A DNA stretch of 5,006 nucleotides from Clostridia bacterium (GTDB taxonomy: Bacteria > Bacillota > Clostridia > Christensenellales > Pumilibacteraceae): assembly GCA_900762945.1 (NCBI GenBank), contig CAAFIN010000372.1, positions 1 through 5,006 on the forward strand, read 5' to 3'. Position numbers and translations under genes: made by a program. Positions 4,982 through 5,006 of the stretch are shown here, piece after piece (the first letter of the stretch is position 1; every line of letters begins with the position of its first letter). Under the pieces are notes generated by a model, which worked only from the letters and a program-made list of their open reading frames with translations, was not told the origin of the DNA and did no database searches.

Positions 4982-5006
4982 TTGACATTTTGCGGCAAAC
5001 TTGCTA
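4982..5006 (+). promoter_or_regulatory. promoter -35 box of a downstream plus-strand unit, -10 cut by window end
   Basis: A perfect TTGACA lies at 4982-4987. With the standard 17-nt spacer the -10 would start at 5005, where the last two bases of the window are TA, consistent with TATAAT. GCAAAC occurs on both sides (4974-4979 and 4995-5000), 21 bp apart in direct orientation. It lies 65 bp after the glycyl radical enzyme stop, so a new transcription unit probably begins just outside. Confidence 0.45.

Noticed and set aside
4323..4988. 221-codon minus-strand open frame under the glycyl radical enzyme gene
   Set aside because: It lies antisense to the strongly conserved C-terminal half of a certain gene and has an Arg/Ala-rich composition typical of shadow frames in GC-rich codon use.

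Overview
The window looks like a chromosomal segment from an anaerobic bacterium, most likely a Bacillota/Clostridia-type lineage. The reasons are an oxygen-sensitive glycyl radical enzyme with its activase, Shine-Dalgarno-type ribosome sites, sigma-A-like TTGACA/TATAAT promoters and a GCG/CGC-rich but AAA/ATA-tolerant codon use. The exact taxon cannot be read from the sequence; an uncultured gut clostridial lineage is a guess.

Layout. At the left edge (1-26, minus) is the 5' end of a tRNA-Leu with its own TTGACA promoter. Next comes a single-gene unit on the minus strand (177-692) for a small HD-domain phosphohydrolase, with its own promoter (740-769) containing a perfect 14-bp tandem duplication. 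A cupin-type AraC-family regulator (794-1624, minus) follows. It is divergent from a two-gene plus-strand operon: a radical-SAM glycyl radical enzyme activase (2032-2880) and a glycyl radical enzyme (2901-4916). The right edge holds a hairpin and a -35 box for a further plus-strand unit whose -10 is cut by the window end.

The gene-free stretch 1625-2031 carries the most unexpected signal. Next to the regulator is a divergent control region with a strong plus-strand promoter (TTGAAA, 18 bp, TATAAT) and a small palindrome overlapping its -35. Between that promoter and the activase lies a ~280-bp element bounded by 20-bp terminal inverted repeats (19/20 identical) that start and end with TA. It has no credible gene of its own, so it looks like a non-autonomous MITE-like element. 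Removing it in silico would place the promoter about 41 nt upstream of the activase start, which suggests it was inserted into the operon leader.

How the genes work together (inference). The AraC regulator probably senses a small organic ligand and switches on the divergent operon. The activase uses SAM and its iron-sulfur cluster to install a radical on the C-terminal glycine of the enzyme, which then passes it to the active-site cysteine. The enzyme has the full glycyl-radical architecture but is short (671 aa), has Cys-Trp-Glu at the active site and Trp-Gly-Trp at the radical loop. It does not match a characterised specificity I can name, so its substrate is unknown.
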